Source: Gnetum montanum (Eukaryota; Streptophyta; Gnetopsida; Gnetales; Gnetaceae). Taken from it: 64,000 nt of DNA. Position 1 is the stretch's first letter. Each line of letters begins with the position of its first letter. The notes under the pieces are model-generated. The model did not search any database. It saw nothing but the letters and a program-made list of their open reading frames with translations, and was not told where the DNA came from. This document shows, piece after piece, positions 35,030 through 46,647 of this stretch. Position numbers and translations under genes: made by a program. The stretch is from assembly GCA_015680685.1 (NCBI GenBank), contig MNCI01026431.1, positions 338,307-402,306 of the forward strand. Reading direction: 5' to 3'.

Positions 35030-35135
35030 TTGATGGTATATATAGGGTTTTTTGCACTATATCAACGAGGCCTAGTCAACTAGGCCTTGTTAACTAGGGT
35101 GGATGTGTCGATGGGGCCTCCACAATGCAACCATT
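35030..35135 (-). promoter_or_regulatory. Possible internal promoter before the extra ORF
   Basis: On the minus strand dyads (GGCCTAGT-TG-ACTAGGCC at 35086-35069, with neighbouring aactagg words) are followed 24 nt later by TATATATA at 35044-35037, about 420 bp before the extra ORF start. The arrangement (palindromes, then TATA) copies that of the LTR promoters. The sister copy at 58390-58480 has two CTATGACATTGTAG repeats before TATATAT in the same position. Confidence 0.4.
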
Positions 35136-35839
35136 AACCACCATAGTCAAACTTTGACCTTAGTCAAACTTGTAAAATATGAAGAGTTTTTGAGTGAAAC
35201 TAGTGTCAAATGAAAGCTTAAAATACTAAGAATAGTATGAAAACATGAGAAGAGGGTGTTGAAGCTCATAAATCTTGGAAAAAAGAGAAAAATTGACTTA
35301 GTGGATGAATGAAATGAAAGATTACAGAGTACTAAGTGGTTTACATAATGGAATATGTGGAAGACAAGATTATAGCGATGTCAAAGGTAAGGAACCTTAA
35401 ATAACCAAACCAAGAGCTATGTAAGTGGGTCCTCCCCATAGCAGGCTCATGCCCTTTTTACCCTTGCATAACCTCATCTAAAAAGTTTGTGGGCCCCATA
35501 GTCAATTTAATGATGATGATAAGTTAAGGACCAGCCCAAAAGAATCTACTCAAGAATCCCAACACATCAAACTAAGACATAGAGCATAACATAGAACATG
35601 GTAGTGAGGTGAATTACAATAGCACGGATGGATGATAGAGAATATGGAATGGAGTTCCAAATTGAGATCATAAGAAGTCCCTTGTGGAATTTGTGTTTAA
35701 AATGACTCAAGAAGTTTCATCCTCAGTCTAAACCAAAACCATCTGCTTTCAATGACTTCACATCACCACTCTAAGACCCATCCACCCACTCAAGACACAA
35801 GAGTATTTCCACAAAACAACCACCATTTCACAAAGAGAA

Positions 35840-36740
35840 GAAAAGAGAAGTAGAAAGTAAGAGAGAGAGGGCCTTAGTTAGAGGGGACCTTCAGGCATAG
35901 GTGTATGTTGTTTGAGTCCCATAACCAGTGCTTGTAGCCCTTTTATTTATGCAAGGGGTGTGCTTTGAATTTCCATTATTATTTTTTCTTTATTTTTTGA
36001 AATAAGAATCACACCATGTAAGAACTTATTTGTGTCGCAGTGGTCTACTTTGAATTCCCATCATTTTTTTGTTTTTATTTTTATTTTTTTGGTTTTTTTT
36101 TGTTTTTGTTTTTTGAAATGGGAACCACACCATGCAACAATGTTATTTGAATTCCTATTAGTGATTGGTATGGAACAATAAGAAGTCTATGAAAAATAAT
36201 CAAGCACTCAAGCAAGAAGAATAGGACAAAGAGTAATGAGTCCCCTTGAAGTCACACCCTTTACAAACCTTTGAATCCTTCCTAATTCTAGAACTACCAA
36301 GGTCATCGATTGATTAAAAGTTTCTTAAATGGAAGGAACCTCAAATTCCTAGAACAAGGAAAACCATAGAGTTTATTGGGTGGGCAGATGATGTGGACTC
36401 ACTGCCTGTTCCATGAAAAATAAACCATGTCAAAGTTATCAGACATTAGAATTCAAAAATAGAAACCAAATATCGACAATCACACATTAAGCACAAACCA
36501 TCATTAGTAAACAACAATACTGACACTGTGTCCTATGACAATAAAGCACTCTTTATTAGCAAAAATAAGAAAATCTCACACTCAAATAAAACAAAAAAAC
36601 CAAAATAGATAAGAAAGTGTAAAATAGTGAAGAAAGTTCAAAGGTACTAAAGATGGTATAAAATTTGAAAAATCAAGAATTTGTAAAATAAATAATTTGT
36701 AAAAATAAAAAAAAGGTAGAAAAACTGAGGAGCCAATTTA
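35840..36740 (-). promoter_or_regulatory. U-rich tract and conserved non-coding block (minus)
   Basis: Sense-strand T-rich tract at 36740-36540 (A-rich as shown), then a block from GCATGGTGTGGTTCCCAT at 36135 to about 35840. It includes TTCAAAGCACACCCCTTGC, GGGCTACAAGCACTGGTTATGG and a pyrimidine-rich run CTTCTCTTTTCTTCTC. The first part of the block is duplicated in tandem (36006-36020 repeats CACACCATG). The homologous blocks are 21641-21893 and 56261-56495. No coding frame is shared among the copies, so conservation is at the DNA or RNA level. Confidence 0.6.
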
Positions 36741-37029
36741 ATGGTTAGCATGGATGGCCATCTCCCCTATGACTGAGTTGGAAGGAGGAGATTCAAAAAA
36801 TAGAACATGGTTGTCCATCCATTGAGGTGGTAGTTGCATTGGCCTATTTTAGTTCAAGGAAAGGCTTGTTGAATGTTGATCAACTGCTTTTTATTTGGGC
36901 TATTAGGTTTGTAAATTCTCATGGCCCCAGTGGAAAAGGTTTGATCAATTATATAAGATCCCTCCCACAATGTTTAAAATTTTGTATTTTGGGGTACATG
37001 TGTGGAGTTCCATTAGAGAACCTTATCTC

Positions 37030-38060
37030 CTAGTTGAAGTTTTACTTTCCTAATTCTTAGGGCATGACGTTGCTTACTAAATGCCTTACTCACCTCATTC
37101 AAGAATAGGGCCACTAATCAATTTTCATCTAGCATGTTTAGGTTGATCCACCTTTCCTTCTATGCTAGACTTAGGTCAACATTTAGATCACATGCCATTG
37201 AGAGTGTACAAAGCTTAGATTGGGTTGGGAGCATTGGAAGTTTTCCGTACACTAAATCATAGGGAGAATAGCCAATAGAAAGTTTCCAAGTTGAACAATA
37301 ATCCCAAAGAGCATCGTTAAGTTTTATACTCCAATCCTTCCTATATTTGCTAATGGTTCATGTTAGTTTTTTTATAATCTCTTGGTTGGTTACCTCTACT
37401 TGACCGTTGGCTTGGGGATGGTAAGGTGTTATTAACTTATGTTCTACCCCCAAGCGCTGCATTAATTTCCTAAAGGTGGCACCTGTGAAATGAGTTCCAT
37501 TGTCAAAAATTAGTGAACGTGGCACCCCAAACCTATTCATGATATTTTGTTGTATAAATCTGGTAGCAATGGATGATGTATAATCAGTAACGGTTGTTGC
37601 TTCTACCCATTTCATGCAATAGTCAACTACTACTATAATATACACCTTTCTATTGAACATGGGTGTGATGGGATCTATGAAGTCAACACCCCATATGTCA
37701 AAAGGCTTCAGTGGTTGAATCCATTATTGAGAACCTTCCATGCAAATGGTCATCCCCTTGTCACGTTGACAACATTCACAAGACTTGATGAATTGGTGGA
37801 TGTCCCTAAAGATTGTAGGCCAATAGTATCTTGCCATCAGGATTTTTATGGCCATGCATCTCCTTGCATAGTGACCTCCACAAGGCCCTTCATGAGCATC
37901 TTGGAGAATGCACAGTTGATCTTTGTCAAGGACACACCAATGAATTAGGCTATCAGCACACACCTTATAGAGATGTTCATTAATTTCCATGAAATATTTG
38001 ACATGATGGAGAAATTGTTGCTTATTTTTAAAATTCAAGTCCTATGGCATCTCTTGAGTG
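37030..38060 (-). pseudogene. Athila-type integrase
   Basis: The zinc-binding HHCC part lies at 38038-37724 (H-E-G-P-C-G-G-H-Y, then SCECCQRDKG). The catalytic core follows: WGVDFIDP, VVDYCMKWVEATT, the second Asp in FDNGTHF, and TPYHPQANGQVEVTNQEI with the third residue (E). All three D, D, E positions appear present in the 37660-37358 stretch and just before it. A stop near 37720 and others nearer the end break the frame. It inserts the cDNA and makes the 5-bp duplications seen around these elements. Confidence 0.85.
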
Positions 38061-38119
38061 AGAAGATATGTGAGGATTCCATTATACCATGTTGCTTTTG
38101 TAGGCGTTGTTGACTTATT

Positions 38120-38640
38120 GCTCTTCTAAAGAGGAGTTTCTCTAGAACTGATCAGAGAGTGGGCTCTCCTCCACTTTGTTATCCCATATTAAGTGAGAGA
38201 GGTGGTCAGCAACCACATTCTCGGTCTCTTTTTGATCTACCATAGTGAGATCAAATTCTTGTAAGATCACAAGCTACCATATGACATGAGGGCTTACCAT
38301 TGGCTTGTTCATGAGGAAGCAAATTGCACTGTGGTCTATATATACAAATACTTTGTAAACTAGCACATAATGTCTAAACTTTTCTAGCCTGTACACCACT
38401 ACCATTAATTCTTTCTCCATGGTGGTGTAATTAAACTATGCTCACACAATGCTTTGACTCATGCAGTGGATATAGTATGGATGTTTCTTATCATCCATCT
38501 ACATGAACTTTGCTCCCAAAGTATAGTTAAATGCATCTATCATGATATGAAAAGGTCTAGACCAATCTGGTGCTTGTAGGATTGGTGTTTCTATGAGTTT
38601 CTCATTTAATTATTGGAATGTGTGTTCACATTCCTTAGTC
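38120..38640 (-). pseudogene. Athila-type RNase H
   Basis: The minus-strand wording is close to Athila RNase H: QAPDWSRPFHIMIDAFNYT, then MSQSIV, FNYTTMEKELMVVVYRLEKF, then VYIDHSAI and the ending QEFDLTMVDQKETENVVADH followed by LSHLIWD. The catalytic D (in M-I-D-A), E (in T-M-E-K-E-L), D (in Y-I-D-H) and late D (in V-A-D-H) are visible. At least three stops interrupt it. Only one RNase H is present, unlike the plus-strand Tat element. Confidence 0.8.
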
Positions 38641-39690
38641 TAGATAAAAAATAAATCTTTTTCTGTAAGCTCTACGAATGGCTTTGCAATCTTAGAGAAA
38701 TTCTCTATAAATTGTTGGTAGTAGCCAATGTGTCCAAGGAATGACCAAACATCTTTAATGGTCTCTTGTTGGTGTGTTATTCCTTGGATGATCCTTATCT
38801 TTTTTAGGTCTACCTTAATCCCTTTTTGTAAAATTTGATGCCCTAACACAATGCCTTCTTGAACCATGAGATGGCTCTTTTGCCAGTTGAGCTGTAGGTT
38901 TGTCTCAACACATCTCTTCAACACTTGTTCAAGTTGGTCCAAAGCTTGCTCCATAGGTGGAAAAGTCAACCATGAAGACTTCAATACCACTACTGATTTT
39001 CTATTGAAAGATACTAAGGACCAAGCATTGAAATTTTGTAGGGGCATTGCATTGATCAAATGTCATCTTACAATATGCACAAATCCCCCAGGGACTCGTG
39101 AATGTTGTTTTGGCCTAGTCTTATGACATAATTTGGATTTGGTTATAGCCACAATAACCATCCAAGAAATTATAATAACAGTGTTCAGATATGGTATCTA
39201 ACACTTGATCTACAAATGGAAAAGAAAAGTGATCCTTAAATGTTGTCATATTTAATAGTTTAAGTCGATGTAGACTCACCATTTACCTCCCTTCTTTGGT
39301 ACAATTACAGGTGGGCTAACCCACTTACTATCTATGATGGGATAGATGACTCGTACCTTGAGGAGTTGCTCTATCTCCTCCTTGATGATTTGCTTCAATT
39401 TGGGGTTTAGCCACCTCTACAGCTACCTTCTAGGCTTCATGGTTAGGTCAGTATAAATGCGATGCTAGCATATCCTGGGATCAATTCCTGTTAGCTCTAG
39501 AAATGACCAAGCAAGGGCTATTGACCATTTATTCACCACTTTCAACAACTTTTCTTTTTGCTTAGGAGCAAGTTTGGCATTAATGATGACTGATTTACCA
39601 TTCTTTAAAAATGCATACTCCATACCAACCAATAAAGTTTTTAGTTCTAAGGGCTCCTGCTTGAAGTGATCAGGGATTTCCAACTCTTCC
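38640..39690 (-). pseudogene. Athila-type reverse transcriptase
   Basis: Athila wording is clear: PLELKTLLVGMEYAFLKNGK, then VNKWSIALAWSFLELTGIDP, IYPIIDSKWVSPPVIVPKKG, and NLQLNWQKSHLMVQEGIVLG followed by SFLGHIGYYQQFIENFSKIA. The catalytic box reads F-M-V-D at 38976-38965 instead of F-M-D-D, so the first of the two aspartates is lost, and a frameshift lies between the box and the upstream palm. The stretch 38640-39059 is open (139 residues). The enzyme is dead in this copy. Confidence 0.85.
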
Positions 39691-39849
39691 CAATAGGTAT
39701 CATCATCTTCATCAAAGAGTTGAAAATGAACTTATTGAATTCTGTCCATGCCTTCAACATATGCACATGTTAGGCTCTCAGTTGGTTCCATGCATTTTGT
39801 GCTACTATTTGAGTCAACGATCAACCACTGGATGTCATCTTGTTTTGTG

Positions 39850-40560
39850 GCTACTACGTATAGACACCTTTAAATGTTAATTTCTTGTGCACAATGATTG
39901 CATGCCTTAATGTATGTGCTCTTGATTGGCCAAATATTTTGCATGCAATTGCATCTATTATCAATGTATGCGATGCATGGAATATGCTTCTTCTCAATCT
40001 TTCCTAGCTTATTTTCCTTAGATATTTCAAGAGATAGGTCCCTTATACCCATTCTTGCATCAATCATTCTTAACCAAGCCCTTTCCATGATGATGGGGAA
40101 GTCATTTTTGCAATTGTTCACCTTGATTACCAGAAAATCAGCAAGATAGGACCACCCACAAACTATGGTCATAATGTCCTCTACTAATCTCAGTGGGATA
40201 GTAATCAATTGATCTTCTAATTCTAGACAAATGTTTCTCTTCTTAACAAGTGGTAGGTTCCAAGCCTTGTACATGTCATGGGGGATGAGATTAACTCCAA
40301 AACCAGAGTCAAGAAGAGCTTTGCATGGCTCTTGTCTAATAATCTGTAGATAAATGAGTGGACTTCTTGGATTAGATCTTTTTTTAGGATGATTTCTAGC
40401 CTTGATCTAGTCAGAAATAGCATGAGTTAGCATTATAGTGCAGATCCTAAGTAGCACTTAGTTTGAAGGGCATTCAAAGGTATTTGATGTAGAGGATGAG
40501 GGTGCTAGAGATGTAGGATAATCAACTGGAGTAGGTTGTGAGGGCTAGAGAGGACTGCTG
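39850..40560 (-). pseudogene. Retroviral-type aspartic protease
   Basis: The active site D-S-G-F-G-V-N-L-I is at 40310-40284 on the minus strand and is intact. It is followed by YKAWNLPLVKKRNICLELED, then ITIPLRLVEDIMTIVCGWSY, FPIIMERAWLRMID and IRDLSLEISKENKLGKIEKK. This is the plant gypsy protease fold, with the second Asp-containing turn replaced by the usual G-R-A/P-W-L-x-x-I-D strand. A 134-residue open frame covers 40274-39870, but a stop between it and the DSG site separates them. It would mature Gag and Pol. Confidence 0.75.
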
Positions 40561-41109
40561 GGTTGGAAAAAAGGTCTTTTTCTTGATCAATTATTTAGAC
40601 CACTTGGTTGAAAAACTAGTTGTGAGCGTACAACCCTCGTAGCATTTTGTTGTTACAGTTATGGAGAAATCTCACCCTGCATAGATGAAGTAGGAGGTAA
40701 CTAGGTTGAAGGTGGAAGTGTATGTGCAGAGGGATGTGGAGGATGATAAGGATATGGATATGGGTTTTCCCCTCGAGTAGATGGTGAATGTATTTGGTGG
40801 TACTCTAGAGGGTAATAATGATGCTGAAATGATGCATAACTTGTAGAACTTCTAGGGAAGATAGGCTACTAAACATAGTACTCGTATAAATTTGGTTGCC
40901 TATAATGGTACTACTACCTTAGTGGTGGCATTTCTCACAATTGTGGTTGATACCACTATTGGTATTGTTTGTACAATTGTGGAGGAGTTTTGCTTGGGTA
41001 GTAAGCTTGTTGTTGTTGGTGCAACTATCTTGGATTGTCTTGAGGGTAAGGCATTTGTCTTGGATCTTGCCTACATGCTAGGTAAGGATTCAATGCATAC
41101 ACTCTAGAC

Positions 41110-42894
41110 TCCCATAAGTGTGACATCATAGGGAAACATCCCTTTGGATGTTCATATTGACATATGTCACATTCGATTTCATCATTAGAGTTAAACTCCA
41201 CAACTTCCTCTACCGCAGTAGCTTTGCCCTTACCTCTTTGGTAGGCACGTTTAGCTTCTTTTTGCCTCCTATGATTACAATTACTATTTTGTTCTTTGTA
41301 TTCTTCAACAATCTTTAAAGTAGTTTAAAAATTTTCATCCAAAGAGTCACATAACTTGTCAACCTTGGTCAAAATCTCACAAACATATTTTTGGATGGGC
41401 AAGGTCTTTCTGTTTACCACATCATCAAGTGGTAATTCCTCCTCATCACAAAATTGGACCTCTCATTTTCTGATGGAAGGGTCCTTATTATATTCTTCAG
41501 CACTTTCCCTTTTTCATAGCTAACCTTCTTCTTTTGCTACTTACTCAATTAGCCTTTTGATCTAATGAGCTCTCATTTCAGACAACCTTCCTTGGGCATA
41601 CACCCCAAGGGTTCTTCTTGTTTCTACTCTAAGACCATCTATGATGTGGTGAAGTTGTTCCCTTTGAGAATAACCATGGCCAGGGCATCAGTGTACGAGT
41701 AAATAGTATTGGCCCATGGTGACATCCAAGGGTTCATGTGCTTCTTATTTCTAGCCTTGGATTTGCCTTCTTAGATTAGATACTTTGGAGTATGTCTAGT
41801 ATTATCATTAAATAGTTCTAGCATAGTACTCCATCTGTGGATAGATTTTGACTTTAAGGACTAGTACTAACTTTTAGCTTCCTTAATGAGTATCCTTGGG
41901 AAAAGCTTGAGATTCTGCCATTCATTATCTATGTTCTATAAGACACAGGCATCTTGAAAAGCTTATAGATGTATTTGTAGATTAGAGTTGTATCCCCCTT
42001 CAAATCTTGGGATATTGTTCATGTCTAGGCACTTGATCTAACTATCCTTCATATGCCTACTTGGGATTTTCACTACCTCTACAATGTTGAACATACTTCA
42101 AGTCACCAATAGGCTCATTATCATTTCTGCATTGATGATGTCAATGATGGTTTTTGCCACCCCTTCGGTTTGGTGTCCTTCACAATCATTGTTATCTCAT
42201 TGATCAGCTTTATCACTGTTGTTTCAATGGTACCGTCAAATGAAAAGGAATGTTTAGAATTAGATGAAGATGATGAAGAGGAAGGTGGAACACCATTTCT
42301 AGCATGGTGTCTGTCACCACTCTTATGCTTATTACGATCACCATCCTTAGTTCCCTTGCTATTGCGATGTTTACCCAAGTCCCTACCTTGGCTATCACTC
42401 TTTCTCGAATCCAATTTATGAATAGTAGATTGTAGGGTCAATTTCACACCCTTGCCATCACTAGCAAGGGGTGGAGAATCTTCATGTTGAGAACCTTCCA
42501 AGAAAGGATCTTCATTGTCCTCTTGATCTAGTAGGAACAAGGGATTGATGTAATGTTTCCCCTTTGTAGCTTCATGGAGTTTCTCCGGATGTTGATCTTG
42601 TTTGTGTTGTGTTTTAGTGTGACACTAGTTTCGAGTGTCATATTCATTCACAACATATTCTTCATGAAGATCTACTATGCCTAATTTCTTAAGGATTGTG
42701 AATAGCATCCCAAGCACAAATCAATTGGGAGGCAAGATAACATTTCCCTCCATATCATGCCATCATAGCTATTCATCCTAATGTAGGATGAAGGTGAAAC
42801 TTGGCACAATTTCATCTGGAGGAGTGTATACCACCTTGCATTCTTGTGGGACTTGTGGTTTGGTATCTTCATGCTTGCAAGAAGAAGAAGATAT
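41110..42894 (-). pseudogene. gag: Gag polyprotein of the 13.4-kb element
   Basis: The start is probably 42894, where ATA replaces the ATG of relatives (ATA-TCT-TCT-TCT-TCT here, ATGTCTTCTTCT elsewhere). The N-terminal part VVYTPPDEIVPSFTFILH matches VEYTHPNEYIPNFTFIVH at 52340-52395. A basic and Ser-rich stretch (42540-42121) precedes the capsid domain (42100-41350), where CP-GHGYSQREQL-like wording survives near 41690. The zinc knuckle at 41172-41118 reads C-D-I-C-Q-Y-E-H-P-K-G-C-F-P. The usual fourth ligand is F and the neighbouring residue C. Stops are frequent. Confidence 0.7.
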
Positions 42895-43029
42895 TTTGCA
42901 AAACAAAATAAAATTATTCGTATGCTTTTATAATTCTATGTATAGTGCGAATGATATTGACCTTGAGGCTCATACAATGATATTAATGATATTCACTTAG
43001 ATCTAAACAGTGCACGTTCCACAAACAAA

Positions 43030-43049
43030 TTCCTCAACAATGGCACCAA
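43030..43049 (-). promoter_or_regulatory. Primer-binding site (minus)
   Basis: TTGGTGCCATTGTTGAGGA, read on the minus strand next to the 5' LTR, resembles the tRNA-Asp-type site of Athila and Tat elements with several transitions. Confidence 0.75.
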
Positions 43050-43986
43050 TGATGAGTAGTGAGGTATCCCTACACCCAACCATATGAATCATAAAGCGTT
43101 CATGCACGATTTGGTCGAATTCTGTGGACTTTATCATTTCTAGTGCACTAGCCCTTTAGGAAGTGAATCTAGCCTTAGGTCAATTATTTTCTTCCTAATT
43201 ACACTTGTGACATTCACTGGTATGGTTAAGTGTAACTGAGGTATTCAATTTTTATCATTTTTATGTTTTATAGTTGGGTGCTTGAATTGTAGATAAAAAG
43301 GGATTTTATTAACTAATCTAAATTAACTAATTAACTAATTATTTAACAAATCCTAACATATATCCGATCCTACTTTCCATACACGTCCTGAACCCATGTA
43401 TCCACTGTTGGGCAACCAAGTGCTACGCTACTAAGCGTACCAAGCAATAACGCTGCAAGGATTACCAAGCAAATACATGTTATGCTCGAAGTAGTTGTAC
43501 TTATGTGTGTAATCTATCTAGCTTAATTGCTTCACTAATGTAATAACTAGAAAATATCTAATAACTAATTGAAAGAATTTAATAAATAATTTAAAATAGT
43601 AAATGCATAAATAGAATAGCTAATCTATCCAAAGTGCTGCAAGGTTTATTAGAAAGCTCATCTTTATTATAGTACACACTGTCGTGCTTAGGTACAACAA
43701 TGCTCGAATAAAGATTCGTACACTCAATGACTCTTGTTGTAGGCACTCAAGGGAAAAATTCTAACTTTCAAATGGAAAAAATGCAAGAGCTCTACTACAA
43801 CTACAATCTACTTATGCCATAAATGTAGCTGCAAGCATGTATTTATAGCCGACTACAGATATTTCATCGACAAGGCCACATTGATGCATGATATGATGCA
43901 TCAACTAGGCCTTGTTGATGAGGCCTAGATGATGAGGCCACATTAATGAGGTCACATCAATGCAACTGATAGAATGTGACTCATCA
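43050..43986 (-). repeat. 5' LTR of the 13.4-kb Athila element
   Basis: TGATGAG at 43050 to CTCATCA at 43986, 937 bp, the partner of 30565-31531. The U3 dyads near 43870-43960 are more decayed than in the 3' LTR, with many CG-to-TG or CA changes. Confidence 0.85.
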
Positions 43987-45500
43987 CTTGGAGTTGGTAG
44001 AGGGTCGTTTCACCTTTGTCTTTAGCTATTAAATTTATTTTTTATTATTTTTTTGCATGCCCACCTATTTCTTGTAATGATTTTTAATCTTTACATATTT
44101 GAGGGCTTCAGTCTTCTATGTGATCATTATGATCTCCTCCATTGACAAATTGTAAGTTTCAACTACCAATTTATGCATGTCCAAATTTGACATTTGCTAA
44201 CTGTTCCTAAAGGTTCTTGAGATATTCTTCCATCTGTTCCTTTTACTTTTCCACCTTAAGCAACCTCTAATTTTTCTTAACTAATTTTAAATTTTTTATG
44301 CATAGTGATGAGGTTCTTGTTTGTTCCATTTAACATTGCTTTTGTTAAGGACTCATCCAAGGTTGCCTTTTCCTTTTTCATTTTTCCCTGATGTTGTTTA
44401 GCCTTAAGTTGCTCAAAGACTTCATCTCATGTAACACCAAGCTAGTAGATGATATGGCTTGATAATTGAATTTAGAGTTGTGCAACCTTAGCTCTCAACT
44501 ATTGGTTTATTAATTCTACTTCCTGAAGCTATGTTTAGTAATGATAAGCCTACCTTGTGTTTTACTAAGTGTATAATAAGTAGCTATGATATCTTTGTGG
44601 ATATTAAAAACATTTCAAATAGATGGCCCAATTCCCACTAATTTCTTTAACACCTTCTTATATTAGGTTGCATTCATATTCATTGAATTAGTCCCTAAAG
44701 ATATTTTAATGTTTTCCATTATAATAAAATCTAGGATTGTCCTTGCAAGAACATTGAGTCTTTCACCCATTCTATTAGACACCACTTCTGCAACTATCTC
44801 TTGCCCTTTCCTTGACATGACTAATACCATGGCCCCATCCCCCTCTTTCAGCATTACAAAGAAAGATATAACATAATCTAATATTTCTGGCATCTAGTTA
44901 GTAGAAAAGGATACTTCAACTTCTTCAACTACAAGGTTCACTTGGATGATGACATGGTTGTTTTATGTAGTGAAGATATTGAACATATCATCTTGTTGCC
45001 AACTAATAGTTCATGCAACTTCATTAAAATGACTCATGGTAGAATGATAGTCATCTAATTCCCTAACAAGTGCATGTTGTGATGATCCTTTTTCTCTAAT
45101 TCTTGCTTCAACATTTAATTTTTTTGTAGCTACTCTTATATCAAATGGTGGAGGTGGGACCTTCTCTTGAAGCCTAAATGGTGGATTTTCCCCCATTATC
45201 TCATGTTAGGATGTAGTGCTGGCTCTTTGAATGTATCATTAGAATAGCATGTGATTTCTTTCCTTTTGCAAAATTTTCTAATCAAGCATAGAAATGGGAG
45301 TATCTTCTTATCCTTTTCATTTTATTTAAACAACTTCCCCATCTTCAAGAAGATAAGTCATGGCAAGATGACTAGAAATCAACCATTTAGTGTTGTGTAG
45401 GTCCTTGTTGAGAAGGATGTAACCTTGCTTGGTTGCATTGTTGGATTTAGATGGCATAACATAATATTGAAATGGATCCTCTCAACTTTCATAAGCTTTT
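43987..45500 (-). pseudogene. Extra ORF of the outer Athila-like element, N-terminal piece
   Basis: Continues the ORF interrupted at 30564. The open stretch 44893-44663 (VISFFVMLKEGDGAMVLVMS) aligns with 33350-33240 of the inner copy (TFSVRLKKGEEATILVMQ), and 45220-45470 aligns with 33700-33980. Stops are common. The homology fades at about 45500, where a different LTR-like segment starts. Confidence 0.6.
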
Positions 45501-45539
45501 AGTATTCTAATCCAAAACTAGCCTCACCAACTCCAATTT

Positions 45540-46379
45540 GATGCTAAATCCAACAAGAACCCATAAGTGAATACAAGAAAGAAAACAACTATTCATTCTT
45601 GATTCCAAATATGAGTATACATACAAAAGCTAAAGACAAATAACATCCCAAGGATAAATAACACCCATGAATCTCTCACCACTCCCTCTCACATAAGGCT
45701 TAAATTCATACAACAATTATTCTCATCACTTCCTCACACACACAATTGCCCAAGATGGCTTTCAACAAGAACAAGAGTGCTCAAGAAGAGCTTAAATCTC
45801 CCCTCTCTAGCCACCCTCAACCCCTTTCTCTTTAGAGGCTCTCAGCCTTGGAGGCTTCTTCCTTCACCTAATATGAACAACGTTTTTCTTATCTCCACCT
45901 CAAGGCCAACCTTTCTTCTTAGACTAGCCTACTTAAACTTAGGCCTTGATGCCTTTTTATAACTTTTTGAATGATTATTTGTATCTACTTATTGCCAAAA
46001 ATATAAATTAATATCCATTGGAATCTACCTAAGAAGACACCTTTTTCTTACAAAGACATCTTTTCCAAAACCTAGTCATACATAGAAGATGTCTTTCTAC
46101 AAACTAGCCATTTGCAGAGAAGATGTCTTTTAGCCAAAAAGATGTCTTTCACTTGCATAATATGTCTTTCTCTTGGAAAAGTATTCTTTTTCTACTAAGA
46201 CTATTTATAATGACATATATTCTAAAGTTTGGGACATTAGAACATTGTTAAATATGTCCCCATTGATCTCATAACACCTCAAATGCATCACGACATATCC
46301 CAAACACACCGAAAACATGTCAAATCTCGAGGAAAAGATGCATGATCATTTGAGGGATTATATGATTTCCTCATTAGCA
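45540..46379 (-). repeat. LTR of a third retrotransposon family
   Basis: On the minus strand the sequence AAGGGGAAGAG (46390-46380, a good polypurine tract) is followed by TGCTAATGAGG, a likely LTR start at 46379. A TATA-like TATAAAAAG lies near 45965-45957. The other end is placed at about 45540 (TG on the plus strand) only approximately. No second copy is in the window. It is unlike the GATATC family. Confidence 0.45.
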
Positions 46380-46647
46380 CTCTTCCCCTTAAAAATACTC
46401 TTTACTTCTACATAATAGGCTCTTACACTTGGGATAGCTATTATCCCCTCCTTAGAACATAATATACAAACTTAAAGCTACAACACACATGAAATGGCTT
46501 GAGCTCACAACATTTTTTTCACCATTCCACACCTATTACACAAATACATAACATAATGTACACATGATATACATAGACACACATACATACCTTAGCACAA
46601 TTTTATGCTTTCATGATAATGAAAAATTACATTAAAGAAGAATGGAT

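Larger units (their letters stand above)
30565..43986 (-). mobile_element. Full-structure Athila-lineage retrotransposon, 13.4 kb
   Basis: On the minus strand, in order: 5' LTR 43986-43050, primer site 43049-43030, gag, protease, RT, RNase H, integrase, U-rich and conserved untranslated region, extra ORF, polypurine tract, 3' LTR 31531-30565. Flanking words cttgt (30560-30564) and cttgg (43987-43991) are a 4-of-5 match for a target duplication. The target is the extra ORF of a sibling element, since both flanks align with the inner copy of that ORF. The Athila assignment rests on RT and RNase H wording. Many stops and a lost RT active-site residue mean it is no longer autonomous. Confidence 0.85.

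Noticed and set aside
40892-41107. 71-codon plus-strand frame, and the 61414-61686 frame
   Set aside because: Both are antisense shadows of the minus-strand gag tail (Gln/Asn-rich codons read in reverse).
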